The notes: generated by a model from the sequence alone, not told the origin. A stretch of 64,000 bases of DNA from Polyangiaceae bacterium (GCA_013214025.1 JABSRN010000013.1:1-64000); one strand, 5' to 3'; shown: positions 9,447-18,901, numbered from the stretch's first letter. Numbers and translations are program-made.

Positions 9447-12041
9447 CTATTCGCTGATTTGGGCGAGTAATTCATAGGCTGTACGCCAGCTCTCAGCACG
9501 CGCTGTCACGTAACGGTGCAGCCAGCCGCGGAGCGCGGGACCGTAGGCCCTGCGCGCGGCGGTGGCGATGCTGGGCTCGCCCAACTCCCCCAGCAGCTCC
9601 CGAAACTGCCCGGGCGGCGCGGTGAGCAGGAGCGTTCGGGCCAAATCCTCCTGGGCTTCGGTGCTCTGGCGAAACTGGGCGCGCAGCTCGGCGGGGTACC
9701 GGCTCCACAAGACATCCAACATCGGGCCGTCCGCCTCGGCGCACAGCTTTTCCAGTGCCAGAGCCTGCTGCAAGTGGGGTGCCGGACAGTGGTTCCAGAG
9801 TCCGGCACGCCGGCGTAATTCTGGCTGGGTCGCGAATAGAGCCAGCAGCGTTGGCCAAGCATCGGCATGCACCGCCTCGAAGGGCAACGTCCAGTCGGCC
9901 ACCCTCAACAGTACGGCCCATGTGGTCTTGGGAACCGCATGCCAGAGGGGGCGGGCGCTGGTCGTCTCAAGCTGTTGACGCACGGGAGCGTCGAATCCGC
10001 GTTCGCCCGCCATATTCCAGAAGGCCGCGGCCAGGGTAGGAAAGCCGATGCGCTCCCGTTCTGCCAGTGCGATCAGGGCCAGCAGTAGGAACGGCGATTC
10101 GAGCACCTGCTGCCACAGCTGGGGGGGCAATCTGTCGGTGTCCGCCCGCAGGCCACGCAACAGAGCCGCCGGCGCCAACATCGGGTGCTCGATTTCGGCG
10201 CTCATGCCCAGCGCTTCGTCCAGTCGCGAAATCAGCGCGATGGCTTCCGTGACGATGACGCCGTCATTGTCAGATTCGCTTTTGAGGCACGATAAAATAA
10301 GCTCGAGCGCTTCCGGCAGGCGCTCAGGCAGTTGCTCGAGTTGCCAGGGGCAGAGCAGGCTGGGGCGGGTTTCCGAGCCCGGGTGGTGTTCGGTCAGAGC
10401 CCAGCAGGCCAGCAGCCAAGAGCCATGGCTAAGCAGGGGTTCGGGATCGTCGTAGCCGATGCGCGGGTAGGGCAGACCTTCGAGGTAGAGCGCTAGCTCG
10501 ACCTGCTCTTCCACGAGATCGCTGGCGACATCCCCGCTGGCCTCGACCCCTTCCAAGCAGGCCCAGCCCGCCGTGCGCACGCAGGCTTCGAGCACAGCCA
10601 CCTGCTGGGGAGAGGCGGAGCTGCTCAACTCCAGCACCTCTTCCATGGCGGACACGTCATCCGCCACGGTGGCGCCATACAGCCCACGGATGAGAGGCCC
10701 GGCTGACTGAGGGTGAAGAAGCGCGGCTCCGAGCTGCTGGCTGGGCCCACTGAGCAGCTCTTGAGTCGCCCGATCGAGCACGGCTCCCGCGAGCCACCGC
10801 GGATGGATCGAGAAGTTCTCGCCATCGTCCGGCACCAGAACGTTGGAAGCAATCAGACCCCGCACAATGCGGTACGCCCCGGGCGGCACTCGGCGCAGAG
10901 CTTGATTGACCTCCCGCAGGGTCGCTGGACTACTGGATTCACTGAGGGATCTCTGCACCCAAGTGGGGTCGATGTGACTGGCCGCCTCTTCTGGTACGGC
11001 CCGCATCCATTCGTCTTCGCTGAAGACTTCTGTGAAGCTGCGCGGGCTCTCGCACAACATGTGTTTGGCGAGCTCGATGAGCAGCAGAAAGCCGTCGGTT
11101 TTGAGCCAGTGCGCTCCCGCATGGGTCTTGGCAGCGGCTGTGACCCGGCGCGAAAATTCGCTTTCCGCCAACCCGATGAGCCCTTTGGCACGAGCCGTTC
11201 GCGAGCCCACATCATCCACTAGCCCGACCAAGCTGAGGCACTCGTGAAGGTTATCGACGATGCCATCCTCGGCAAACTCCCGCAGCCATCGACGCGATCC
11301 CTCATGGGCGAGCTGACCATCTTGGGGTAATCGCTCCCCCGCCCAATCGATCAAATCATCGAGCCAGATAGTCGCCGGAGGCGTTCGCAGCAGACTCCAA
11401 GCGCTGTCGGTCTTGCCTGTTGGGGGCCCTTCAGGACACGCTATACAGAGCCGATTGCCGAGCTTCACCGGCGGCCGCACAGGAGCTGCACCCTGCTGCA
11501 AGACAACGAAGAGCGGGAGCTGGGCATCGACGCTGAGTCCTTTGAGTTCTTCAGCGGTTTTCAGGCGCAGGTATCGGGCCCTACCTCGAGACTCAAGCCA
11601 GCGCCCCACCCAGTCCGTCGCGTCACCACTCGACGCTATCCAGCAGTGCTGAGACCATCGATCGGGGTGGCTCAAGGCGTCGGGAATGCCAGGTGGCAAG
11701 CTCTCGCGTGACAGTTCGATCAGGCGAGCGAGGCGCAATTCGGGGACGCGCATCAGTCCGGCATCGCGGTCGACGGATCGCTGCTCGGAGTCCACGCGAT
11801 GTCGCAGACTTGAAATTGGCGCTCCGAGCAATTCGGCAAAGATACCCTGTATTTCAGGCCTATCTCTCAACCACTCAATGTCCGACTTTTTGTCTAACTT
11901 GGACAATAGGGCACTTAGTGAGCGCGATTTCATACGCGACGACTCGGGCCATGCCGAGTGAAGCAGCGCCTGGCGTGCAAATTCGTCGTAGCTGCGCAAC
12001 GGCGGCACCGCGCTGCTCATCAGATCGCGTAGCCAACCCAT
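9447..12041 (-). CDS. Large helical protein resembling a degenerate NTPase
   Basis: The 864-residue product is not recognised. It is Leu/Glu-rich and appears almost entirely helical, with no signal peptide or membrane segment. Residues 130-235 look like an NTPase core: a strand entering SSGDATDWVGRWL, where a Walker A loop would be expected, then LPLFVVLQQ like a Walker B strand, then WLDDLIDWAGERL. The glycines and lysine of a P-loop are absent there. A separate GPPTGKT at 205-211 is one residue short of Walker A. The C-terminal half may be helical repeats. ATG at 12041 has AGGT at a suitable distance. Function is unknown; a decayed STAND-like protein is my inference. Confidence 0.65.
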   Translation of the reverse strand: MGWLRDLMSSAVPPLRSYDEFARQALLHSAWPESSRMKSRSLSALLSKLDKKSDIEWLRDRPEIQGIFAELLGAPISSLRHRVDSEQRSVDRDAGLMRVPELRLARLIELSRESLPPGIPDALSHPDRWSQHCWIASSGDATDWVGRWLESRGRARYLRLKTAEELKGLSVDAQLPLFVVLQQGAAPVRPPVKLGNRLCIACPEGPPTGKTDSAWSLLRTPPATIWLDDLIDWAGERLPQDGQLAHEGSRRWLREFAEDGIVDNLHECLSLVGLVDDVGSRTARAKGLIGLAESEFSRRVTAAAKTHAGAHWLKTDGFLLLIELAKHMLCESPRSFTEVFSEDEWMRAVPEEAASHIDPTWVQRSLSESSSPATLREVNQALRRVPPGAYRIVRGLIASNVLVPDDGENFSIHPRWLAGAVLDRATQELLSGPSQQLGAALLHPQSAGPLIRGLYGATVADDVSAMEEVLELSSSASPQQVAVLEACVRTAGWACLEGVEASGDVASDLVEEQVELALYLEGLPYPRIGYDDPEPLLSHGSWLLACWALTEHHPGSETRPSLLCPWQLEQLPERLPEALELILSCLKSESDNDGVIVTEAIALISRLDEALGMSAEIEHPMLAPAALLRGLRADTDRLPPQLWQQVLESPFLLLALIALAERERIGFPTLAAAFWNMAGERGFDAPVRQQLETTSARPLWHAVPKTTWAVLLRVADWTLPFEAVHADAWPTLLALFATQPELRRRAGLWNHCPAPHLQQALALEKLCAEADGPMLDVLWSRYPAELRAQFRQSTEAQEDLARTLLLTAPPGQFRELLGELGEPSIATAARRAYGPALRGWLHRYVTARAESWRTAYELLAQISE

Positions 12042-12500
12042 GAATTACCTATGGGTTCCGTGTGGATGGGATGGGCACGGGGTCGAATCGGCAGCCTGGG
12101 CTCGCCCCAGTGCCCCGACGGGCCGTGGGAGACCCAATGCCGGATGCCCTCCGGAGCGGGCTGTACGGCCTGCTGAAGCCCTTTTCGCCCTGAGACAGTG
12201 CCTCGAGCCGTTTGATGGCGCCAAACGCGTGTAGGCCATCCGGACGGCCGCCGAGCGTGGGCGGAATTCCCCACGTCGGTCCCCACGTTGCCCACAGGCA
12301 GCAAGTTGCATGATTAAGCATCCTGCGTACATGTATAGTTTGTATGCAGATATAATGAGATAATATAAGGAATTTTGTTGAAAAGACCTGCTGTGCAGGT
12401 AGGTGTAGCACATGCCTACGGGGGGTGAACCTGCCCAGCTACCGACTTATGCCTGTGGAAAATCGCCCGGCCGGTGTGCGCGCGGGCGATTAGTTCGGGA
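12042..12500. other. Intergenic region with an AT-rich island
   Basis: No gene is supported here. Bases about 12305-12380 are strikingly AT-rich for this window and include TATAAT at 12351-12356. A small hairpin, ACCTGC-TGT-GCAGGT, occupies 12386-12400. No good -35 element pairs with TATAAT. The island could be a promoter for the minus-strand gene ending at 9447, a small RNA locus or a scar of acquired DNA. Confidence 0.4.
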
Positions 12501-12938
12501 CTATTTCGATCGATGTAGCCGGACCGAACAGGGGTCGTCGGGGTCGTATTCTTCGTCAGACAGCTCTGAGAAGTCTTCGGTCGCGTCGGCCGCGTCGGCC
12601 GCGTCGTCGATGGCGCGAATCAACACTTCAGTCCGGGCGGTCGGAGCTTCTTCACTCAGATCCGGGTCGGAGGGACTGAACGTGGGCTCGTCCGGCGGCC
12701 AGCCCACGCCAAACTGGGAGACTTCCCATTCCTGCTCGTCGCCGCCCTCTTCGAGATCCTGTATGAGACACCGCAGCATGGCTTCTGCCGGCATATCGAA
12801 GATGTTGTGGGCAGCGTTGTCGTTCGGAGAGGAATGGCGCGTTAGCACCTGTTCTGCAGCTGCGAACTCCAAGAGGAGGTCCCAGGCCTCGTCCTGACAG
12901 TCGGCTTGGCTAGCCATTCGCTGCAACAAGTTGAACAT
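12501..12938 (-). CDS. Acidic hypothetical protein
   Basis: The 145-residue product starts at ATG 12938, which has GAAGGGA in a good ribosome-site position. The N-terminal half (residues 1-65) looks helical, and the C-terminal half is dominated by Asp, Glu, Ser and Ala, including DDAADAADATEDFSELSDEE. The acidic low-complexity tail derives partly from a short GTCGGCCGC-type DNA repeat near 12585-12610. No signal peptide or known domain is seen. It is divergent from the kinase remnant at 13111. The gene call rests on the ribosome site and on amino-acid composition only. Confidence 0.5.
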   Translation of the reverse strand: MFNLLQRMASQADCQDEAWDLLLEFAAAEQVLTRHSSPNDNAAHNIFDMPAEAMLRCLIQDLEEGGDEQEWEVSQFGVGWPPDEPTFSPSDPDLSEEAPTARTEVLIRAIDDAADAADATEDFSELSDEEYDPDDPCSVRLHRSK

Positions 12939-13110
12939 GAGTCCCTTCACATAATCACCTCGCCGGCCTCGAAACTCTCGGCCTTGATGGACCCGAACGG
13001 CTCCGCCAGCAGACACTTGAGTGGGGGAGACAAAAATCGGCCGGATCTACCTCTTTGGGACACTTCCCAGGCGCCGTTGCGAGGCTGGGAGGTGTGAACT
13101 CCTCAACTCA

Positions 13111-13407
13111 GCGCCTCAATACGGTGCACCTCGGTGCGACTCCGGGCTGTGCGGTAGAGCGAGGATCTTTTACGTTTCCGACAACGGCATTGGCATCAAA
13201 GAGAAACATCTGCAGGATGTTTTTCAGATATTCCGGCGCCCCCTCGGACAGGGCGAATACGGCGGCGGCACCGGCGCGGGGCTGACCATCACCCGCAAGA
13301 TCGTCGAACGCTATGGGGGCAGAATATGGCTGGAATCCGTGTTCGGCGAGGGGTCGACCTGCTGCGTCACGCTGGAGCCCGAGCCCGAAGTGAGCGTCGC
13401 GGCCTAG
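13111..13407 (+). pseudogene. C-terminal remnant of a histidine kinase ATPase domain
   Basis: About 99 codons match the end of a HATPase_c domain: the G1 box DNGIGI, the F-box-like QIFRRP, the G2 box GGTGAGL and the closing GGRIWLESVFGEGST. The N box, the dimerisation/phosphoacceptor helix and any sensor domain are missing. The sequence upstream in the same frame is not kinase-like, and no good start with a ribosome site is visible. It ends shortly before a receiver-GGDEF-EAL gene on the same strand, which may once have been its partner. I read it as a truncated relic rather than a functional gene. Confidence 0.75.
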
Positions 13408-13524
13408 CCCGGATTGCTTCCCGGCCGGCTGGGAGCGTTTCAATCCGGACGGGTGTGCTGCGACCGGGGCTCAAGTCTATGGGCAAGTGGCCGATCATCA
13501 GAGTGTCCCCCCACCGGCTCCACC

Positions 13525-15681
13525 ATGCATCGCTGCGATAGAATTCTATTTGTCGACGACGAACCCTCCGTTCGGAGCGCCTTTGCGCGATGCATGCGCC
13601 ACGACGGCTTCATTATCGACGTAGCGAACAACGGCGAGGAAGCCCGCACCTTGGCGGCGAACTACCAGTACGCCGTGGTGGTCACGGACCTCTGCATGCC
13701 GGGTATCGACGGGGTGGCCCTGATCGCTGAGTTGCAGGAATTGCGACCTGAATCCGCTTACATCTTGCTCAGCGGGCGAACCGATCTTGACACGGTCAAG
13801 ACGCTCCAGGCGAAGCGCTCGCTGGAAGCGGTCATCCTCAAGCCCTGGGACCGAGACGAACTGTCGGAGCTGCTTCATCGCGGCATCCAGTCATTCCGGA
13901 GTCGACAGACCGTGGGCAGTCTTTTGCCGGGGGCGGAGGACCGCGGAGTGCGTCTGTTGTTGGTCGAGGACAACCCTATCGACGCTGAGATTGTGTCGCG
14001 CCAGCTGTCTCACTCTGCCGCCGACCGTTACGAGATCGACCAAGTGACGACGCTGGATGCTGCTATTGAGGCGATTTTGTCTTCGGATTACGACGTGGTG
14101 TTGCTGGATCTGTCGTTACCGGACTCCAGCGGCGTGTCTACGTTGCAGGGCATTCAAGCCGCGTCTTCGTCGTTGCCGGTCGTAGTCCTCAGCGGAACGG
14201 ATGACGGCGCGACTGCCATCATGGCGGTGAAGGCGGGCGCACAAGACTATTTGCCCAAGGGGCGAACGGGCGCGAGGTTCCTCCACCGCTCGATTCGTTA
14301 CGCTATCGAACGCAAGCGCAGCGAAGACCGTCTCGCCTATATGGCGCGATTCGACCAGTTGACGGGCTTGGCCAATCGCACCCTGTTGCGGGAGATATTG
14401 CCCCAGGCTATCGCCCGGGCCAATCGGCGCAAGCGCATGGTCGGCCTGTGTTTCATCGACCTGGACAAGTTCAAATCCATCAACGACACCCTCGGCCACG
14501 ATGCAGGAGATACCCTCCTGGGGGAGGTCGCTCAGCGATTGCTCGGGAGCGTGAGGGAGACCGACACAGTGGCCCGACTGGGCGGTGATGAGTTTGCCCT
14601 CGTGCTAGAGGATCTCAATGATGAGTCCGACGTGAGCCCGGTGATCAATCGCATATTGAACGCCTTCGCTACCCCCGCGCGTTTGGGCGACCAGGATGTC
14701 GTGGTCTCACCGAGCATTGGCATCGCTTTCAGCCCGAACAATGGCCAGACGGTGGACCAGCTGCTCAAGGCGGCCGACACGGCGATGTATCGGGCCAAGG
14801 AGCTCGGTGGAAATACGGCGCAGATTTTCTCCGAGAGTGTTCACGCAGCCATCATCGCGAAAAAGAAGCTGGAAGGGGAGCTGCGGATTGCCGTCGAAAA
14901 GAAGCAATTTGTATTGTTCTATCAGCCGCAGCTCGATCTAAAAACGGGCCTCGTGATGGGGGCCGAAGCGTTAATTCGTTGGCAGCATCCGGACGGCCAC
15001 TTGGTGCCGCCGCTGGATTTTATCCCTCTCCTCGAAGAGAGCGGCTTGATCGTTCCGGTGGGGGCGTGGGTGCTAGACGAAGCCTGTGCCCAGGCTCGGG
15101 TGTGGATCGAACGAGGGCAGCCCGACTTTCGAATGGCGGTCAACGTTTCGGCGCGGCAGTTCGAGCATGCTGGATTGGTCGAAGACGTCAGCTCTGCCTT
15201 AACCAAGAACGGTATCGCGGGCCGCAATCTCGAGATCGAAATTACCGAGAGCGTGATGATGCTCGATACCGAGTCGACGCGCTATTCGCTGACCCGCCTC
15301 AAGGAGCTGGGCGTCGGGGTAGCCATTGACGACTTCGGTACCGGTTACTCCTCTTTGGGCTATCTCAGACGGTTCCCCGTTGACACACTGAAGATCGACC
15401 GGAGCTTCGTCCGCGAGGTCTGTGTGTCAGAAGACGACGCGCGCATCGCGTCGGCCGTGCTCGGTTTGGGCCGCGCCCTAGATTTGGCCGTCGTGGCCGA
15501 GGGCGTGGAGACCCAGGAGCACATCAACTATCTCGTTAGCGAAGGGTGCGACTTTGTGCAGGGGTACTTTATCGGCAGGCCCGCCCCGGCCCCGCAGATG
15601 ACCCGGTGGAAACACCGGGACGTGCTGCTCGCTGCGTCGGCGGCCGCGCTGGGCGAGAGCGATATAGAACTCACCGGGTAG
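13525..15681 (+). CDS. REC-REC-GGDEF-EAL c-di-GMP regulator
   Basis: The product has 718 residues from ATG 13525; the open frame upstream lacks domain character. Two receiver domains occupy about residues 5-120 (phosphoacceptor D55 in TDLCMPG) and 140-255 (LLDLSLPD). A GGDEF domain follows with LGGDEFALV and an intact inhibitory site RETD exactly five residues before GGDEF. The EAL domain has EALIRWQ and DDFGTGYSSL, both typical of active phosphodiesterases. The protein therefore may make and break c-di-GMP in response to phosphorylation by unlinked kinases. The kinase remnant immediately upstream suggests that its original partner is lost. Net activity cannot be told from sequence. Confidence 0.93.
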   Translation: MHRCDRILFVDDEPSVRSAFARCMRHDGFIIDVANNGEEARTLAANYQYAVVVTDLCMPGIDGVALIAELQELRPESAYILLSGRTDLDTVKTLQAKRSLEAVILKPWDRDELSELLHRGIQSFRSRQTVGSLLPGAEDRGVRLLLVEDNPIDAEIVSRQLSHSAADRYEIDQVTTLDAAIEAILSSDYDVVLLDLSLPDSSGVSTLQGIQAASSSLPVVVLSGTDDGATAIMAVKAGAQDYLPKGRTGARFLHRSIRYAIERKRSEDRLAYMARFDQLTGLANRTLLREILPQAIARANRRKRMVGLCFIDLDKFKSINDTLGHDAGDTLLGEVAQRLLGSVRETDTVARLGGDEFALVLEDLNDESDVSPVINRILNAFATPARLGDQDVVVSPSIGIAFSPNNGQTVDQLLKAADTAMYRAKELGGNTAQIFSESVHAAIIAKKKLEGELRIAVEKKQFVLFYQPQLDLKTGLVMGAEALIRWQHPDGHLVPPLDFIPLLEESGLIVPVGAWVLDEACAQARVWIERGQPDFRMAVNVSARQFEHAGLVEDVSSALTKNGIAGRNLEIEITESVMMLDTESTRYSLTRLKELGVGVAIDDFGTGYSSLGYLRRFPVDTLKIDRSFVREVCVSEDDARIASAVLGLGRALDLAVVAEGVETQEHINYLVSEGCDFVQGYFIGRPAPAPQMTRWKHRDVLLAASAAALGESDIELTG

Positions 15682-16491
15682 GCTCAACGTGAGCAGGCGC
15701 TTACGTGTGAGGGGGTACCCTGAGACCCTTTTAGCATGGGGCGAAGGGCCGTTTGGGGTGTCAGTATTTTGACGGGTCACCTCTGCCCCACGTTCGCCCG
15801 ATCAGGAGTGAGATGTGCTCAATCTGCTGCGCCGGCCGCCGGCCGGAGGTGTCGCAAAACGGTAATCCTGGGAGCGGCCTCATAGTCTTTCTTTCTGTCC
15901 TTGACCGCAGCCGCCACCGAGGCAAACTGAGTATCTGCCCGCGGGGGGTGGTCGCCGGAACTGTGGGTACCGGCGACGGTCATTGGGAAAACTTTTGGGG
16001 AGGCTTGTCATGGACAGCCAGCATATGGGGCCGCATCGGCTCAAACATCGAATCGCAGCGATACTGCGGCAAGCGCGCAACAAAGTCATCGGCTACGCGC
16101 TGAATCACATTTAGATCGTACAGCGGCTTGGGGGGAGTGGCCCTGCGGCATTGCCGCGGGCCGCATTGCTTGTGTTGTCCGCGCATTGCTTTTGCGATCG
16201 TTTCCGCGGATGCGACGCATGCGATGTGAGCGACGCATGCGATGTGAGCGACGCATGCGATGTGAGCGACGCATGCGATGTGAGCGACGCATGCGATGTG
16301 AGCGACGCATGCGATGTGAGCGACGCATGCGATGTGAGCGACGCATGCGATGTGGGTAAGCGATGTAGCCGTCATGAGCTGCGCCGGCCTCGACGCCGAT
16401 GGTACCTCAGGCTTCGAACGCGTCTCATACGACGAAGTCGCCAGTTTCCTTCGTCCCTCGCGGTGAGCCGCGATGCTGCTGGAAGGCGGGA
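15682..16491. other. Long gene-free stretch containing the GCATGC array
   Basis: About 800 bases with no convincing gene. The open frames that cross it owe their length to the 18-bp array at 16214-16357, whose unit length keeps every frame open. Apart from the array I see no terminator or promoter that I would defend. Confidence 0.5.
16214..16357. repeat. 18-bp tandem array, eight units, each with a GCATGC palindrome
   Basis: Eight head-to-tail copies of GACGCATGCGATGTGAGC occupy 16214-16357. Seven are identical and the eighth differs at two of its last bases (GGGT in place of GAGC). Each unit carries the palindrome GCATGC, extended to CGCATGCG, spaced exactly 18 bp apart. There are no spacers, so this is not a CRISPR. 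Identity of the copies points to recent expansion. Translated, one plus frame gives repeated DACDVS and one minus frame gives HIACVA, but neither frame has gene-like flanks. Confidence 0.95.
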
Positions 16492-16929
16492 CTACTTGAG
16501 TTTGCGCACGGTCATCCAGGTGCCGCGTTGTGCGCAATTGGATGCTTGAGTTTTGAGCGACTGAGCGTGTTGCTCCAACAAGAACAATGTGTGTGCGCCC
16601 AGCTTTCGTCGGTGGGCGAAGACGGGGGCGGCCTCGGCGCTGGCGCTCGCTTGAAGCGTCAAAGTTCGGTCCAGTGTCGCCAACTGCGCGCGAGCGAGAC
16701 GACGGGTGGACCCCGCCTGATTGAGCATATCGTTGAGACAACGGGTGGGGATTGTTCTGCCGTCTTTTCGGGCGCTTCGCAGCTGTTGGTGGATCTCCAC
16801 GTTGATGCGCTCAATCACATTCACTCGCGCGCGCTCGGCTCGGAGCGCGGCGCGGCTCTGGGAGTCGGCGGTCGCCGGGAGCGCCCACAGGAGCCAGGGG
16901 AGGACTAGGCCGTATCTGATCTTGTTCAC
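16492..16929 (-). CDS. Small exported protein, unknown function
   Basis: From the GTG at 16929 the product has 145 residues. It opens with a short basic N-terminus, a hydrophobic core (LVLPWLLWALPATA) and polar residues, which is a Sec signal peptide with cleavage near residue 22. The mature part is Arg/Ala/Leu-rich and probably helical, with two cysteines (in RCLNDML and SNCAQRG) that could form a disulfide. It lies 109 bases downstream of the outer-membrane barrel gene on the same strand. No family is recognised. The frame is open beyond 16929, but those residues are not protein-like. Confidence 0.55.
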   Translation of the reverse strand: MNKIRYGLVLPWLLWALPATADSQSRAALRAERARVNVIERINVEIHQQLRSARKDGRTIPTRCLNDMLNQAGSTRRLARAQLATLDRTLTLQASASAEAAPVFAHRRKLGAHTLFLLEQHAQSLKTQASNCAQRGTWMTVRKLK

Positions 16930-17038
16930 GGGGGCTTGGATGCCAATGCCGCCTTGGATGTTCAACGGACTGGCCGAAGGAACTCCCTTGAATTTTCTCG
17001 GCCGCCTCAAAGCCTCGAATTGACGGAGAAAACGCCGC

Positions 17039-18790
17039 TTACTGGAGGTACTTGAATCCGACGAATACTTGATCTGTCGTTGAGTATACCCCGCCGATGG
17101 CGGTGTTTGGCGTGCCCAGCTCGGCCGGCGCCTTGCCCTCGATAATGACCGCACCCGCCTCTAGAATCAGGTTGTCCGAGTACTCGTAGCTGACCCGCGG
17201 GGTCAGGAGGATCGTCTCGGGGGACTCGAATCCAATGTAGGTGCCGCCCAGCTCGATGTTGATTGGGTCGAATTTGGTGATCTGGACGATGCCGCCGATT
17301 CCCATCAGCGTGCCTGCGGTACTGAATCCAAACCACGCTCGCCGGTCATCTGCTGGGCCGCTGGTGGTCTTCATGTAGAAGCCTTCGCCAATGATTGTCG
17401 CGACTTCGTCCTCAATCCACTCCATCCGGGCGGCGAAGTGCAGCAGGTTCGTTGTGCCGGCGAGCGGGCGCTCGTTGGGGCGAACGGCGTTCATCGTCTT
17501 GTTGATGTCGACGGCAGCCTGAAAACCCACCTGGGTGGGTCCGACGTCGGTGGCGACATCGGCGGCCGCGACGTAGTAGCGATTGTAGGTAGCTTCAAGC
17601 GGGCGCCCATTGGCGGCATCCGCTTTCATTTTAGACGAGGGGTTGTCCGCGTTAATGTACGCGTAAAATTCCCGGCTGACTTCGATCACGGGGATTTTCG
17701 CGATGGTGGTCGCTGCGGTGATCGCAAGCTCCGCTGTGGGGGAGCGTATCTCCACGCGCGCTAGAGCCTGGGGATGTCGGAAGTCCGCGGTGGGCCCTGA
17801 GTTTCGGGCGGTATCCATGGATGAGGTGGAGAGGCTGGAGCGTCCTCCCATCTTGGCTTCGATTTCCCCGATGTCTTTGCTCTCGTTATCCGCCATGTCC
17901 ATCTCGGCGATGGCCAGCAAGGCGTAGTCAGTCCCGACGAGATTGACCTTGTGGGGCTCGAATAGGGGGACAAAGTAGAGCTGGACGCCCATCCAAGGCT
18001 GGGGCTCAAAATCTAGTCGCGCTGCCAACTGACCGATATCGGTCATGCCCGGAGGCGTGAGGGGTCCGCTGCGCATGTCTTTAACACCCAGCGGGTTGGC
18101 TGACTCGAACACATCGAACCTGCCCGTGGCGATGACCTGGTAGCCCCCACGTAGATGCAGACCGTCGGCGACCGTGTGGTCGATGTAGGCGCTGATGGGG
18201 ACGATGTCGAAGCTGTAGCGCTGGGGAGGATCACTCAGCACGTTGTTTTGTCGCTGACCAAAGTCGAAGCGCCCTCTTACGGCGATTGCGTAGCGAGTGT
18301 ATTCGCTGGCTTCGTGCTCCACTCCGATAGATGCGGTGTGGACGGTGCCCAGTACGTCCTCGCGATCGTTGTCGCGAGAGATGTGGGTCATCACCCGCGC
18401 GGCGTACTCCATCCAGCCGTTGGAGATGCCGTCGAACGCTTCTTCCTCGTCGTCGAATTCGCCATCGCCGAGTTCCGGGTCGTCGAAGATCTCGCCGTCC
18501 TCGTCGCCGCCGCCCTCGTCGTCGTCCTCGATGTCCTCGTCGTCGTCGTCGTCGTCGTCCTCGATGTCCTCGCCGTCTTCGGACTCAAAATTTCCGTTCT
18601 CTTCACCATCGGCGCTCACGTCGACGACGGTCACCCCGTCGGAGTTGGCAGTGGCTTTCTTGCCCGAACCGCCCGTATCGTCGAGCACGACGACGTCGGG
18701 TTCCACGTTTCGCCTACGTTGCGCATGAGCGCTAGAGACGATCAGGAGGATCACGAATGGCAGCAGGGGGAGGGGCTTCGCTAGTTTCAT
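17039..18790 (-). CDS. Outer-membrane beta-barrel protein with acidic N-terminal tract
   Basis: The 583-residue product has a clear signal peptide ending in SSAHA-Q. Residues about 60-125 are extremely acidic, with runs of Asp broken by Gly and Glu. From about 130 on, alternating hydrophobic/polar strands with many Tyr, Phe and Gly suggest an outer-membrane barrel of the kind encoded beside MMPL exporters and lipoprotein-sorting proteins. The acidic tract would sit in the periplasm or at the pore and could bind divalent cations (inference). The upstream gene on the same strand encodes a LolA-like protein, but a strong terminator at 18902-18932 lies between. No substrate can be assigned. Confidence 0.75.
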   Translation of the reverse strand: MKLAKPLPLLPFVILLIVSSAHAQRRRNVEPDVVVLDDTGGSGKKATANSDGVTVVDVSADGEENGNFESEDGEDIEDDDDDDDEDIEDDDEGGGDEDGEIFDDPELGDGEFDDEEEAFDGISNGWMEYAARVMTHISRDNDREDVLGTVHTASIGVEHEASEYTRYAIAVRGRFDFGQRQNNVLSDPPQRYSFDIVPISAYIDHTVADGLHLRGGYQVIATGRFDVFESANPLGVKDMRSGPLTPPGMTDIGQLAARLDFEPQPWMGVQLYFVPLFEPHKVNLVGTDYALLAIAEMDMADNESKDIGEIEAKMGGRSSLSTSSMDTARNSGPTADFRHPQALARVEIRSPTAELAITAATTIAKIPVIEVSREFYAYINADNPSSKMKADAANGRPLEATYNRYYVAAADVATDVGPTQVGFQAAVDINKTMNAVRPNERPLAGTTNLLHFAARMEWIEDEVATIIGEGFYMKTTSGPADDRRAWFGFSTAGTLMGIGGIVQITKFDPINIELGGTYIGFESPETILLTPRVSYEYSDNLILEAGAVIIEGKAPAELGTPNTAIGGVYSTTDQVFVGFKYLQ

Positions 18791-18901
18791 AGACTATGCG
18801 AGTACCCAATTAACACAACGTGTTGGGGTTCTGCGTTTTTTTGGTGGGTCCGCGATGTCGCCCGGGGGAGCATTGACTGTTGGTGGCAGCTACAAAATTG
18901 C

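Noticed and set aside
10053-12041. Walker A motif GPPTGKT in the 864-residue protein
   Set aside because: It is one residue shorter than GxxxxGK(T/S) and does not lie after a strand where a P-loop would be expected.
16214-16357. CRISPR array
   Set aside because: The units are contiguous 18-mers with no spacers and no cas genes nearby.
18155-18784. Val-rich plus-strand frame opposite the poly-Asp tract
   Set aside because: It is a reverse-complement product of the GTC/GAC repeats, while the minus-strand frame has a signal peptide and barrel pattern.
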